From Diplodia intermedia (Eukaryota; Ascomycota; Dothideomycetes; Botryosphaeriales; Botryosphaeriaceae), in contig JAKEKT010000151.1 of the NCBI GenBank assembly GCA_021495925.1, positions 1-53,279 of the forward strand: a DNA stretch of 53,279 nt. Direction: 5' to 3'. Positions within the stretch are counted from its first letter, which is position 1, and each line of letters opens with the position of its first letter. The translations under genes and the position numbers were made by a program. Under the pieces are notes generated by a model. It saw only the letters and a program-made list of their open reading frames with translations, made no database searches and was not told where the DNA came from. Of the stretch, positions 30,710 through 40,698 are shown in pieces.

Positions 30710-32314
30710 TCAAGCAATCGGCGTGTTGAACACCAGCGACACGCCGTCGTCACCAGCAGTGACGACCCTGTCCCCGGCGCCCTGCACGAAACCCATGACA
30801 CCGCCTCCCTCGCCGCCGCCCCTGTGGCCCCTCCACTCGCCGACCAGCCCCCGGTTCGCCGCCGCGGTGCCGCCACGGGCGTCCCACCGCCTGACGACGC
30901 CGTCGTTGCCGCAACTCGTCAGCAACCACGTACCCGGCGCCGCCTGCGCCGCCGCCGCGGGGGAGGCGCCGGGGGCCTGCTGCTGCTGCGCCGGCGACGG
31001 CTTGACGAACTCGACCTTGATGACGGCCTGCTCCGTCTCCGTCTCCTCGTCGAAGTGCGCCTGCTGGATGTGGCGGCGGACGGCGAAGCGATGCGCCGTG
31101 TCGATGAGGGCGATGGAGCCGTCGACGCTGCCGGCCGCCATGAGCGTGAGCGGCGGCGCCGAGAAGGAGATCGTCTCGACGCTGTCCTGCTGCGTCTGCA
31201 GGCTGGCCAGGATGGCGCCCGCCTGCCCCGTCGCCGCGCCGGCCCCGCCCTTGGGCCCGCCCGCCTGCTTGCCCCCGGCGGCCTTGCCGCGCGCGCCCGC
31301 GCCGCGCGCCCCGCTCGTCGCCGACGCGTCCGAGCCGATGCGCGGGAGGCCGACGATGCGGATGTGGCCCTCGGCGCCGCCGACGGCGGCGAAGGCCCCG
31401 TTGGGCGCGATGGCGACGCTGTAGAGGCCGCCCTCGACCCTGAAGCGCTCGTCCTCGCCGGTGAGGCCGACGACGGCCTGGCCCGCCGAAGGGTTGGTGA
31501 TTCCCGCGCCCGCCGCCTCGCCGAAGACGTCCCAGACGTAGAACGACTCGTCCTCGGATACGGTGGCCAGAAGCTTGCCGTCCGGCGTCCACGCGCCAGC
31601 CGTGCTGGGGCCGGTGTGGAGGTAGAAGGCCTGGACGATGGTGAGCGGGGACTCCTTGTCCGCGGCGTTGATCGAGTAGACCCAGACGGAGCCGTCCGAG
31701 GCGCCGAGGGCGATGGTGTTGGGGTAGTCCGGGTGCGGGCACGGCGCCATCCACGCAATCTCCTCGACCTCCTGCGCCTCGCCGGCAAACTTCCACGCCA
31801 TGCACGCGCCGCTCGACGTGTCGCGCCAGGCGCGCAGCCTGCCGTCCATGCCGCCCGACACAATGTACTCGCCCGCGGGCTGGGTGAAGGCGATGGCGGC
31901 GACCGAGTCCGTGTGGCCGTCCAGCTTGAACAGCTGCTTCAGGCCCGCGCGCTCCGGCGGCATGCCGCCGTCCTGCGAGCCCGACCAGCTGGCGGGCAGC
32001 GGCGGCCGCGGCTGCTCCTTGACCGCCACCTCGAATATGTATCCCACGTCGTCGCCGGCGCCGGTTGCCACGATGTACGAGTGCTTGGGGTGCTGGGCGA
32101 TGGTGAATATGCTGTCCTTGTGCAGGTCGAAGTGCGCGACGCTGTCGTTCTCCATCTGGATCTCCTGCAGAGGCGCGCCGCCGTCGGCTTCGTCGTCCGA
32201 CTCCATGAGAGCGTCAGGGTCGTCGGCGACGATTTCCTCGGCATCTTCGGGGTCCAGCATGTCGACGCCCTCCTCCTCGGGCTGCTGCGGCGGTTGATCG
32301 TGGTGCGAAGCCAT
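30710..32314 (-). CDS. SQT1: Ribosome assembly WD40 protein Sqt1 (AAMP family)
   Basis: Dedicated chaperone of ribosomal protein uL16 (Rpl10), needed for cytoplasmic maturation of the 60S subunit. Single exon, 534 aa. An acidic N-terminus ('DPEDAEEIVADDPDALMESDDE') is followed by WD40 repeats beginning at 'DSVAHFDLHKDSIFTIAQHP' and including 'GHTDSVAAIAF', 'MDGRLRAWRD' and 'ESFYVWDV', closing with 'TAGDDGVSLVFNTP'. The acidic tail plus eight-bladed propeller arrangement is that of Sqt1/AAMP. Two Gly/Ala/Gln-rich loops (about 340-375 and 455-480) are lineage-specific. The ATG at 32314 has good context (GAGCAATGGC-like) and no upstream in-frame ATG exists. Confidence 0.9.
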   Translation of the reverse strand: MASHHDQPPQQPEEEGVDMLDPEDAEEIVADDPDALMESDDEADGGAPLQEIQMENDSVAHFDLHKDSIFTIAQHPKHSYIVATGAGDDVGYIFEVAVKEQPRPPLPASWSGSQDGGMPPERAGLKQLFKLDGHTDSVAAIAFTQPAGEYIVSGGMDGRLRAWRDTSSGACMAWKFAGEAQEVEEIAWMAPCPHPDYPNTIALGASDGSVWVYSINAADKESPLTIVQAFYLHTGPSTAGAWTPDGKLLATVSEDESFYVWDVFGEAAGAGITNPSAGQAVVGLTGEDERFRVEGGLYSVAIAPNGAFAAVGGAEGHIRIVGLPRIGSDASATSGARGAGARGKAAGGKQAGGPKGGAGAATGQAGAILASLQTQQDSVETISFSAPPLTLMAAGSVDGSIALIDTAHRFAVRRHIQQAHFDEETETEQAVIKVEFVKPSPAQQQQAPGASPAAAAQAAPGTWLLTSCGNDGVVRRWDARGGTAAANRGLVGEWRGHRGGGEGGGVMGFVQGAGDRVVTAGDDGVSLVFNTPIA

Positions 32315-32862
32315 TGTTGTGAAAAGGGATATACAGTGCACTCGGGCAACGGGGGTATCGTGAGGGCGAAGAGGAATGTTTTGTAGGGCGGTGGTGGTGG
32401 TGCTTAGAAATTGGCGGCGGGGATTATTTTTCGTTTCCGCCGCGCGCAAAAATCCAAGCCGCGGGGGCGGGGCAATGCGCGCTTACGTCACGCATCATCA
32501 TTCTGTAGCCTTCGAGAACGCTTCAGACGCCTGGACCTACGTAGGTGTGGAGGGGAATCATGACCTCGGCTTCAAGTGCGGTCCTAAGCCGGGTGCAGGC
32601 ATGTTTTCCATACCGTGCCGGCCAAGGACGAAAGGCTGATGGTACTCGTCATGGTTCCTCAAGAATGATTGGTTTCGTCTCGCGATAAACAAAGGCCAAG
32701 CGCTACTCTAATCCAACTGCGCCGGGAACAGGGGAACGCTTAAATCAGCGAGCATCTGGATGAGGAACCCAACAGCGACAAAGCAAATCTTCATAGTATT
32801 AAAAGGAGATGGCCCGCTCTAGATTTGCGCCCTCTCCAGGTTCCATCTACAGTGGTGCGCCT
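32315..32862. other. Intergenic: SQT1 promoter and 4CL-like 3' UTR
   Basis: The 548 bp hold the SQT1 promoter (left, on the minus strand) and the 3' UTR of the ligase gene at the right. No open frame with coding character is present. Confidence 0.5.
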
Positions 32863-34667
32863 CTACAACTTGGCACCCGCAGCCCTCCTCTTGTCCTTTT
32901 CCTTGTCCCGCAGCAATCTCCTCAGAATCTTCCCGCTTGGGCTCTTGGGGATAACGTCGATGAATTCGACCCCGCCCTTCAACCACTTGTGGCGGGACTT
33001 GTGCTCCTCGACGTGCTTCTCGATTGTCCTGGCCACCATGCGGTCGCTCTCTTCCAACCCGACCTTGGGCGACTTCACGATGAAGGCCTTCGGGACCTCG
33101 CCAGCCCGGTCGTCCGGAACGGGGATGACGGCGCAGTCGTTGACGTACGGATGGCTGAGCAGGTGCGCCTCCAGCTCTGCCGGCGCCACCTGGAGACCCT
33201 TGACCTTGATGAGCTCCTTGATGCGGTCGACGATGAAGATGTGCTCGAAGCCCAGCGGCGACTTCCTGACGACGGCCTCGTCGCCGGTGCGCATCCAGCC
33301 GTCGTGGAACGTCTCCTTGGTGGCGTCGGGCTTGTTGTGGTAGCCGAGCGTGACGGCGGGCGACTTGACGAGCAGCTCGCCCGGCTGGTCGTAGCCGGTG
33401 ATCTCGTTGCCCTCGAGCGTGACCAGCTTGCACTCGATGCCGGGCAGGATGGAGCCCGACGAGCCGAACCACACGTCGTGGTCGATGGTGGAGCACACGA
33501 CGGTGCTGGTCTCGGTGAGGCCGTAGCCCTGCCGGATGACCCACTTCGGATACGCCTGGCTGAGCTCCACCGCCGTCTCCTCGCCGAGCGGCGCCGCGCC
33601 CGTGAAGACGGCGTCGATGCTGCTGAGGTCGTACTGGTCGCAGATCTGCTTCTGCTTGGTCATCATGATGATGATGGGCGGGACCAGGTAGAGGCAGTTG
33701 ATCTTGAAGCGCTGGATGGCCTCCAGGTACGGCTTGAACTCGAACTTGGGGAGAACGATAACACGGTCGCCGCGGTACACGCTGGCGTGGCAGATGACGA
33801 CCAGGCAGTAGATGTGGCTCATGGGAAGCAGGCCGAGGGCAGTCTCGGTGTAGTCGCTCTGTGTTCCAGGCGGGATCTTCTTGTCTCGGCAGCTCTTGTC
33901 GAACGTCTTGATCTGGAGAGTGTTGGCAATGACGTTCCTGTGCGAAATCATGACACCCTTGGGAAGACCCGAGGTCCCGCTGGAGTAACACAGGAATGCG
34001 GTACGGCGGGCGCCCTCGCCCTCGGCCCAATGCAGCTTCTCCAATGCTGGCGCGTTAAGGCCGTCCTGGATCAACTGGTCGACCGTCTTGTACTCGCTGG
34101 GGGCGGACTTTCCACCGGTGAGTTCCTTGGGCACGTCCAGGATATAAATACGGTTCTTGGGGATGCCGGCTTTGGAGCAGGCCTCGAGGGCAGTAGGGAG
34201 CAGGGGAAGGCAGGTGAAGAGACATTTTGCGCCCGAGTCCTTGAGCTGGTACTCGATCTCAGGCGCCGAGTAAGCGGCGTTTGCAGGCGTCTGGACTCCG
34301 CCAAGACGGTGCGTCGCCCATGCGAGCGTGAGGGTGTCAATCTGGAACAGTTAGCCCAGTCCCTGGTCGGGTTTTCGGCAGCGCATACCGTGTTGACGCT
34401 GAAAACACCAATGACCTTGTCCCACTCGGTGCCGTCGTTTGGCTTCCAGCCGAGTTCTTTGGAAAGGCCGCGGGCAAGAGCTTCCACGCGGTCTTTGACG
34501 TCCAATGCCGAGTACTCCTTTCCGGTCATGCCGCACGTGAATGGGGCATGAGAGTAGCCCAGGGGATGGCGACCGAAGTTCTCGTCAAACAGGAAATCAT
34601 AGATGGAGACCGAGTCCGGCGGGTCGAAGGGAAGCTGCGGAACCCATGGCGGAGGGTGGAAGACCAT
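32863..34667 (-). CDS. Peroxisomal 4-coumarate-CoA ligase-like enzyme (PTS1)
   Basis: Adenylate-forming acid-CoA ligase of the plant 4CL / fungal aryl- or fatty acyl-CoA ligase group. Complement of 34389-34667 and 32863-34341 (47-nt intron), giving 585 aa. Seen: ATP loop 'YSSGTSGLPKGVMISH', 'GYGLTETSTV', 'GWMRTGDEA', 'IKVKGLQVAPAELE' and catalytic lysine in 'PKSPSGKILRRLL'. The protein ends in Ala-Lys-Leu, a canonical peroxisomal targeting signal type 1 preceded by basic residues. The likely role is to activate aromatic or fatty acids inside peroxisomes for beta-oxidation; the acid cannot be read from sequence. The ATG at 34667 starts 'MVFHPPPWVPQLPFDPPDSV', the usual opening of fungal members. 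It is a second ligase distinct from the mitochondrial-type one at 11.3 kb. Confidence 0.92.
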
Positions 34668-35203
34668 TGCGCAAATAATCTAGAATCTAGAAGCTAGGCG
34701 CAGGAAACGAGACGAAATGAACCAAGGGTATATGGCGCGTGGGGAGGGGGATAGGAATTAAAGCAGGCGGCGGAGCAGGCCGGAGAGGGGAGGAGAGAGA
34801 TTGCAAGATGTAAGCACCGTGGACCCGGGGACTTTGTTGGTGACGGGCGCCGAGAGTGTGGGGAAGGCGCAGTGGGACCAGCCGCTAAGCCCATTAGGGT
34901 CAGGCCGAGGCTCGAGGACCTCGGTTAAGGCTGGCTCCGAACGTCGTCGGCAGGGGTGTCGCGATGCGCACAACCCTCAGCTACATCATCATCACCGCGA
35001 CCTCCGCCGTGCCGCCGACGCCAGAGCCCTGCACTGTCCGCCGCCGGGCCATCGACGCGCCCCGAACCTCGCTGCTCTCCGCAGTGGCCCCATCGAGGAA
35101 AGCGGCGCTCCTCGCTCCCTGGGATGTGCACATTCTCGCATTCATTGAAAACCACTTTTGTGTCTGACTGCTAAATGATGTAGATGTGCATATATCGTGG
35201 GCC
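34668..35203. other. Intergenic: ligase promoter, dispersed repeat copy B
   Basis: Contains the minus-strand promoter of the 4CL-like gene at the left and the 3' UTR of the coiled-coil gene at the right. Most of the middle is copy B of the dispersed repeat. No gene is supported; the small frames over the repeat are shared with copy A only because the DNA is. Confidence 0.55.
34962..35107 (+). repeat. Dispersed repeat, copy B
   Basis: Inverted relative to copy A at 20944-21099 and about 14 kb away. The core 35004-35050 is identical to copy A. The flanks differ by a few substitutions and indels, including a 4-nt gap near the left end and a 3-nt gap in the middle. No terminal repeats or target-site duplications were obvious by eye. 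Confidence 0.85.
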
Positions 35204-38200
35204 TCAGCAACCGCGGACTCCACCCAGGGCGAGCAGGCTGTCCACTGTTTCCTGACTCGCATCGAAGAGTCGTTCGTCCATGGCTTGGGTCCCATCACGA
35301 TCGCAATCGATATCCTTCACGTCGTCGGTCAGCTGGCGTCTCTCCCGCGCGGGCGGTGGGCTGCTTACTTCCTCCATCTCCATTGAAGAGCTTCCAAGAG
35401 ATCCCTCCCGCACTGCCTCGCCGCCACCTTCGTCAAGCTCAACAGCTGTGCTGACCTGCCCCGTGTTGCCATGTGAGTCTGGTTGCATATTCGTTGGCGG
35501 AAGTATCCAACCCGGACGCTTGACCGGAATACCAGGCAGCATCTCCGGGGCTCCGTACCGCTCTCGCAACGGGTCTGCAAATTTCTCCATCTCGTTCTTG
35601 AATTGAGCATAAGGGATGCCTTCCTCGACATCGGCTTGAGCATCCGAGGCCCGAGCCAGAATACCCGAAACCTCCCTTTTCTTCTCCTCCAACTCTTCTC
35701 GCAGCGCCTGGAGCTTGTCGGGAAGTCCCACGGCCAACGGCGTGTAATCGACCGCGTCCCCGCTCACCACAGATCGACCTTCCGCCCAATATGCCACCTG
35801 CTCTTCGAGGCATGCCTGGCCCAGGTCCAGCCGATCTTGCATGGCGGATAGACTAGTGCCATCCTCCTTGCGCCTGTCCAGCTCGGCTTTCAGGTTCTTG
35901 TATGCCCCACCGAGTTCGGCGAGCGGCATTCCTGCATCTTCGAAGACCTGCACCGTCTGCTGTACTCTAACGAGGAGAATGTAGTAGTGGTAGTGTTTCT
36001 CCCGGATCTTCTCCTCCATGGTCTTTTCCGGAAGGGGGTGGGACTCTTCATCGTTTTGTTGCTCCTCATTTTCGTCCTCATCATCGGCTATGTCAATGGG
36101 ACGCACCGCATTGCAGCCAGCCAGGCACCTTTCTATAAGCCCCGAATATGCAGAATGCCAGGCGTACATGTGCTTCATGAGCTCGGGGTGCCACCAGCTG
36201 GATTGCTCTGGGTACTGACAGGCCTCAATGACCCAATAGAGCGCCTGTATCACCTCTTCGTTGCTGCACATTGCGCAGAGTCCGCCTGACACAGCTGCCT
36301 CGCCCGAAGCGGAAGCGGAAGCGTGGTTGTCCGAGGATTCATCCGGAGCGGGTTTCTGTTCAAAGTAATGTGGTACCTTGGCGATGATAGCGCGGCCCGC
36401 TTTTCGGTTCCTTTCGATCTCGGGGAACTTCTTGGCCAGGTCTTTGATGGTACGGTGAAGGACACTCAACGAGACGTCCCGGCCATCATCCCGGTCCTCG
36501 CAGGCCTGTAGGGTGAGATGCAGCGCTGCAGCCCACATCTTGTTGGTGCATAGCTCGCAGGGAGTCCTCTTGTCTTTCGCCTTCTGAAGCCTCTCATTCG
36601 TATATTCCAGATCGTTTTTGAGTTTCTCGGTGGTTTTGCCCTCAGCTGCAACCTCCTTCTCCAATCTCTCAATCTTCTTCGTCAATTCGGCAATCTTTTT
36701 CTTGTTAGCCGTCACTTCAGTCTTGCCTGCCTTGAAGGCTTTTTGAGATTTTTCCTTCCACTCATCTGACTCCTTCTGAGTGGCGGCCAGGTTCTCCTCG
36801 GTCTTCTTGACCTTCTTCTCCGACGTCTGCAGCTTCTTATTCAGGGACTCCACCTCCCTCTTCTTCGCCGTAAGCTCCTTGCTCACTTCCTTCTTCTCCG
36901 CCGAAAGCTCCTTTCCCTCATCCTTCAGCGCCTCAATCTTCACCCCCAACGCGTCCTCGCGCTCAACCCCCTGCTGGACCTTCTTGTGCAGCCTCGCGAC
37001 GTCTTTCTTCAGCTCGGTGCCGGCCTTCTTCAGCGCGGCCTTGTCCCTGGACAGCCGGTTGACCAGCTCGCCCTGCCGCTCCAGCTTGGCGTTCTTGCGC
37101 TCCAGCTGCCCCGCCACCCTCCCATAGTTGACGACTTCGTCCCCGTCCGACGCCCCTCCCCCTTCGTCGTCGTCGTCGTCGCCTCTCTCGCGGTACGTGT
37201 CCAGGATCGTCTGCTGGTTCCTGACCGTCTTCTCCAGCTCCCTGCACCGCGCCTTCCAGCCCTCGAGCTCCTTGTCCTGCGTCTCGGCCTCCACGAGCAG
37301 CTTTCGGATGCGTGGGATGAGGCCTCTTCCGGCAATGGTTTGGGCCGGCGCCGGCGGTGGCAGCGGTGGCTGAGCGATGACGGTGTGCTGTTGTTGCTGC
37401 TCTGCCGCCCGATCCTGATCCCGATCCCGATCCACTTTCTGCCTTTTCTCGACCGGTCGTCGTGCCGCGCCGGGCCCAGGAGACGCCGACGGCGAGCAAG
37501 ACCGGGCGGATGGAGAGGCGGAACGAGAGGGGGACGCGGACGCGGACGCGGACGCGGATACGGTGGCCCAATCCCTCTTCTTCCCAGTGATGCCTCCACC
37601 TCCACCTCCACCTCCACCTCGACCGATCGTTCCGGGATGGTTGAACGCACCAGTCGTCGCCATCGCCGTCGCCGCCAACGAATCGACAGGACCCGGACGT
37701 CTCGTATGGTAGATGGTCGTCCCCGAGACGACGCCTGCCGCTGCCGCCGCCGCTGCCGCCGTCGACCCCGATCCGGCTTGTTGCGCCTGCGCCTGCTGCC
37801 TCCAACCGACGCCGCTCCGGGACTCCGTGTACCCGTTTCTCCGCCTCATCTGCACCCGCTCGCTCTTCGCTGCCGCCGGTGCCGGCTGCGCTGGTGGTGG
37901 TCGTGGTGGTGGCGGTGCTGGTATGCGCACCTCGACCGCCCTCGACGAGCTCGGCCTCCCGACCCGCACCGGGTCGTCTGCCGGGACCGGTGGTAGTGGC
38001 GCCGCCGCCGCAGCAGAAGAAGCAGCAGCAGCAGCAGCAGTCCCACGACTTATCATCCTCCTCCCCATGACCATCATCTTCGTCGACGACGACGACGATG
38101 GTGGCGGCGGTGGCGGCGGCGGCGGTGGCATCGCCCTCGCCTTCATCTTCATCGCCATATGTTCCTCAACCGTCGGCGTCGAGCTTCTGCTCTCGATGTC

Positions 38201-38656
38201 TTCCCGACGCGCCTTCTTCTCTCTTTCCTGCTCGTCTCGCCACGCGTTTATCGACGACGACGACAGCGATGACGACGATGAAGACGACGACGACGTGAAA
38301 GAGGAAGGAGGGGGAAATGGCAGAGGGGTGGATGGAGGCTTGGGTTTTTCGGCCTGGTCCTGCTGGGAGGGCTGTTGTTGTTGCTCTGGCGCTTTTTCTT
38401 TTTCGTCTTCTTCTTCTTGCTCTTGCTTTTGTTTTTGGTCTTGCGGTTCTGCTGCTGCTGCTGCTGCGCCGGTGATGTCGGGCGCTGGTGCGGGCGCTGG
38501 TGCGGGCGTTGCCGTTGGGGTGTCTGTGGTGGTGGTGGGTGAGTGGAGCACACTTTGTGCGACGCCCATGGTGGTGGTTGTGGGCGGCGGTGGTGGTGAG
38601 GTGGTGGTGGACGGAGGTGGTGGAAGTGGTGAGGTGGTGTCGTCGTGGGTAGACAT
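35204..38656 (-). CDS. Large coiled-coil protein with duplicated C-x2-C motif, function unknown
   Basis: I do not recognise this protein. It is a single-exon frame of 1150 aa starting at the ATG at 38656. Residues 1-430 are low-complexity: Pro, Ser, Thr, Ala, Gln and Gly runs encoded by trinucleotide repeats, plus basic Arg/Ser stretches. Residues about 450-695 form a long Lys/Glu/Leu heptad-rich coiled coil. The C-terminal 450 residues look folded, Trp- and Cys-containing, and include two related segments: 'CELCTNKMWAAALHLTLQAC' (about 699) and 'CAMCSNEEVIQALYWVIEAC' (about 796). Both follow C-x2-C-[ST]-N-x5-6-AL-x5-AC. An acidic stretch (about 850-875) follows, then more helices. No membrane segment or signal peptide is seen. 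A cytoskeletal, septal or chromatin scaffold is possible, but I make no functional claim. Confidence 0.8.
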   Translation of the reverse strand: MSTHDDTTSPLPPPPSTTTSPPPPPTTTTMGVAQSVLHSPTTTTDTPTATPAPAPAPAPDITGAAAAAAEPQDQKQKQEQEEEDEKEKAPEQQQQPSQQDQAEKPKPPSTPLPFPPPSSFTSSSSSSSSSLSSSSINAWRDEQEREKKARREDIESRSSTPTVEEHMAMKMKARAMPPPPPPPPPPSSSSSTKMMVMGRRMISRGTAAAAAASSAAAAAPLPPVPADDPVRVGRPSSSRAVEVRIPAPPPPRPPPAQPAPAAAKSERVQMRRRNGYTESRSGVGWRQQAQAQQAGSGSTAAAAAAAAGVVSGTTIYHTRRPGPVDSLAATAMATTGAFNHPGTIGRGGGGGGGGGITGKKRDWATVSASASASASPSRSASPSARSCSPSASPGPGAARRPVEKRQKVDRDRDQDRAAEQQQQHTVIAQPPLPPPAPAQTIAGRGLIPRIRKLLVEAETQDKELEGWKARCRELEKTVRNQQTILDTYRERGDDDDDEGGGASDGDEVVNYGRVAGQLERKNAKLERQGELVNRLSRDKAALKKAGTELKKDVARLHKKVQQGVEREDALGVKIEALKDEGKELSAEKKEVSKELTAKKREVESLNKKLQTSEKKVKKTEENLAATQKESDEWKEKSQKAFKAGKTEVTANKKKIAELTKKIERLEKEVAAEGKTTEKLKNDLEYTNERLQKAKDKRTPCELCTNKMWAAALHLTLQACEDRDDGRDVSLSVLHRTIKDLAKKFPEIERNRKAGRAIIAKVPHYFEQKPAPDESSDNHASASASGEAAVSGGLCAMCSNEEVIQALYWVIEACQYPEQSSWWHPELMKHMYAWHSAYSGLIERCLAGCNAVRPIDIADDEDENEEQQNDEESHPLPEKTMEEKIREKHYHYYILLVRVQQTVQVFEDAGMPLAELGGAYKNLKAELDRRKEDGTSLSAMQDRLDLGQACLEEQVAYWAEGRSVVSGDAVDYTPLAVGLPDKLQALREELEEKKREVSGILARASDAQADVEEGIPYAQFKNEMEKFADPLRERYGAPEMLPGIPVKRPGWILPPTNMQPDSHGNTGQVSTAVELDEGGGEAVREGSLGSSSMEMEEVSSPPPARERRQLTDDVKDIDCDRDGTQAMDERLFDASQETVDSLLALGGVRGC

Positions 38657-40698
38657 TTGAGAGAGGGAGCCGTGTGTGTGTGAGAGAGAGAGGGAAGGAG
38701 AGGAGGGAAGGACGGACGGATGGAGGATGGATGTTTGTGAAGTCGAGGATTTGCGGTGAAGAGAAGGTTTTGGGAAGAGAGTGAGGGTGGATGGGGTTTT
38801 GAAGTGAGTGAGAGGTGCTGTGCTGGCGTGAGTCTTGTGACGGCGATGATGACCTTGGTTGGTGATGGGAAAACACCGGTTGCGTGGTTGTGCGAGTCGG
38901 GTTGGCGGTGCTTGGGGGAGAGGGCCGGAAAGGTTGAGATCTTTACGTCTTAAATATCACGGGTGCAAGTGCGCACGAGCTGCTTCCTTTTCCGTAAGTT
39001 GCTGCGCTTCCTTACGACGTGGACCGCCAAGACATCAAGGTTCAAGTAAGCAGCATGATAACCTCGTTACCCGGTCAATACCGAGCTGGTCACCGACTTG
39101 TAACATATCTTCGTCCTCCTTCTCGACGGTTCGTCAGAATTTGGTAGATATCGAGGCCAAGGGAAATTGCAACGTCTCGCCATGAAAGTGAAACGCTTCG
39201 GCTCGTTCTTTATCTATACAAACGTGTTGGAGAGGGTGACAATATTGAGTGTTGAATTGGCATCGTAGTGAGCGAAGGAAAGCAGGCGACCCTGGGGTCT
39301 CTTTATACTCAGCTCATATGACTAAAGTACCTACTGCTGTTGACCAACTGAAACGACATTTGGCTCTTCCTCCGAATGACAAACGGTACATGGCTTCCAA
39401 AAGGAATGCAAACAAGATCTCCAACCTGAGAGTGTTCCAGAAACAGTCCGATATATCTCTTTTTAGACCTCTCGAAAGGACGGTTCCGCATCGCTGCGCT
39501 CACTGCCGTACGAAGCTCCCCGAACGTCTTCGCCGGCCCATATGACGCAGAGATTCACCAACTCCAATCTGCCTCTTCCGAACGTGACGTGCCCGTTCGA
39601 CGAAAGTATCTGCAGATCACAGAATAGGAACGTACAACTAGATACCGGTTATCTGAACAGCCATTATCATCTTGGGATGAATGAACCTAAAGAGGGTAGG
39701 TTCGTATACCGTCAGCTAACTGAGTGCGCGCCTTTAAAAACACAGGGATACACGACGAATCTCTCAATCAGCGACCAACAACGGTATTTTTTTTGGGGGT
39801 ATCTCTACGACTCCGTGGAGACGACAGCCGGTGCAGTGCCAATGACATTTATCCACGGCGGCTCAAAACATAGCGGAGCCGAATGGATCGGGTGGCGAGT
39901 GACACGCTTTAGCTGCAACGTCTTGCTCACGGAAAGCTGGGACTCGACACATGGTCCGAGACAGACAGCTCTTACCCCGTGACCGAGAGGGGAGAAGTGC
40001 TTGCTATGCTCGACGTATCTGATAGTGCTCACCCAATGCTGTCACGGCCTCCACGAACATACGAAAATGTCATTAGCGGCGATACGGGCGAGAATAGCAA
40101 AGAGCCAGTGAACGGGAATACAAAGACGGACAGCGAGAGATGGTGGAGACGCAAGAAGTGAGGGTGAGCATTGATAAACGGTTTATTGTGGGTATATGTG
40201 TTGAATTTGATGATGAAGTCATCTTTTTGCGCTTTTCCATATGCTTTGCGTGAGATATGGTACAAATTTCACTTCAACCAGACTATGGATTTGAGGTTTT
40301 ACATGCGAAGAGCCGGAAGTTAACATCTATTTCAAGTACCGAGGAATCTCACCCATGTTGTATGAATGGCATTTAGCCGGCCGCCGGAAACAACTCCTAC
40401 GGCCGGATGTAACCATAAATTTTTCTTGAACTGGGAGACCCGAGTAAATGCTGACCACAGAAAGGTAAAAATGGACAGCAAGGCGGCGATGATGACTGAT
40501 TCTGCGAAGTTCCCCCGTCGTAGTCACCTTCCAGTTTCGGCCAATTAGCCCACTGGATGGGTATATTCCGGGATTTAAGCAGCTTAGTTATCATCCTTAG
40601 TTCGCTTCAGGCCTGTTTCGGCCCCCACCCCCAACGATGAGCGTGACTTTAAGCATACAACTCTAGAGGCGACCCCGCCCCACACCGCCGAAGAAACG
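38657..40698. other. Gene-poor tract with a decayed fragment
   Basis: About 2 kb, visibly more AT-rich than the surroundings. The left 300 bp are G/T-rich simple sequence and must hold the promoter of the coiled-coil gene. The centre contains a protein-like but isolated open stretch (39542-39982, listed separately). The right 700 bp show nothing and end in the promoter of the transcription-factor-like gene. Confidence 0.5.
39542..39982 (+). pseudogene. Fragment resembling a fungal membrane-protein family of unknown function
   Basis: The 146-codon open stretch reads like real protein in its first half: 'LPNVTCPFDESICRSQNRN', then 'LDTGYLNSHYHLGMNEP', then 'RQLTECAPLKTQGYTTNLSI'. These phrases resemble the extracellular Cys-containing domain (NVTCPF...C...LDTGYLDSHxxLGxNxP...CAPL) of a large family of multi-spanning fungal proteins that I recall from ascomycete genomes. 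The upstream part of such a protein is missing and the membrane segments that should follow are absent. The frame ends in unrelated-looking sequence. I interpret it as a decayed or truncated copy; a short expressed gene with introns cannot be excluded. Confidence 0.45.

Noticed and set aside
30824..32386. 520-codon open frame on the plus strand
   Set aside because: It is the antisense shadow of SQT1. Its Arg/Ala/Asp/Gly-biased composition is what GC-rich third positions give on the opposite strand.
32809..34551. 580-codon plus-strand open frame
   Set aside because: Antisense shadow of the peroxisomal ligase gene. No motifs, and it overlaps a gene with clear family signatures.
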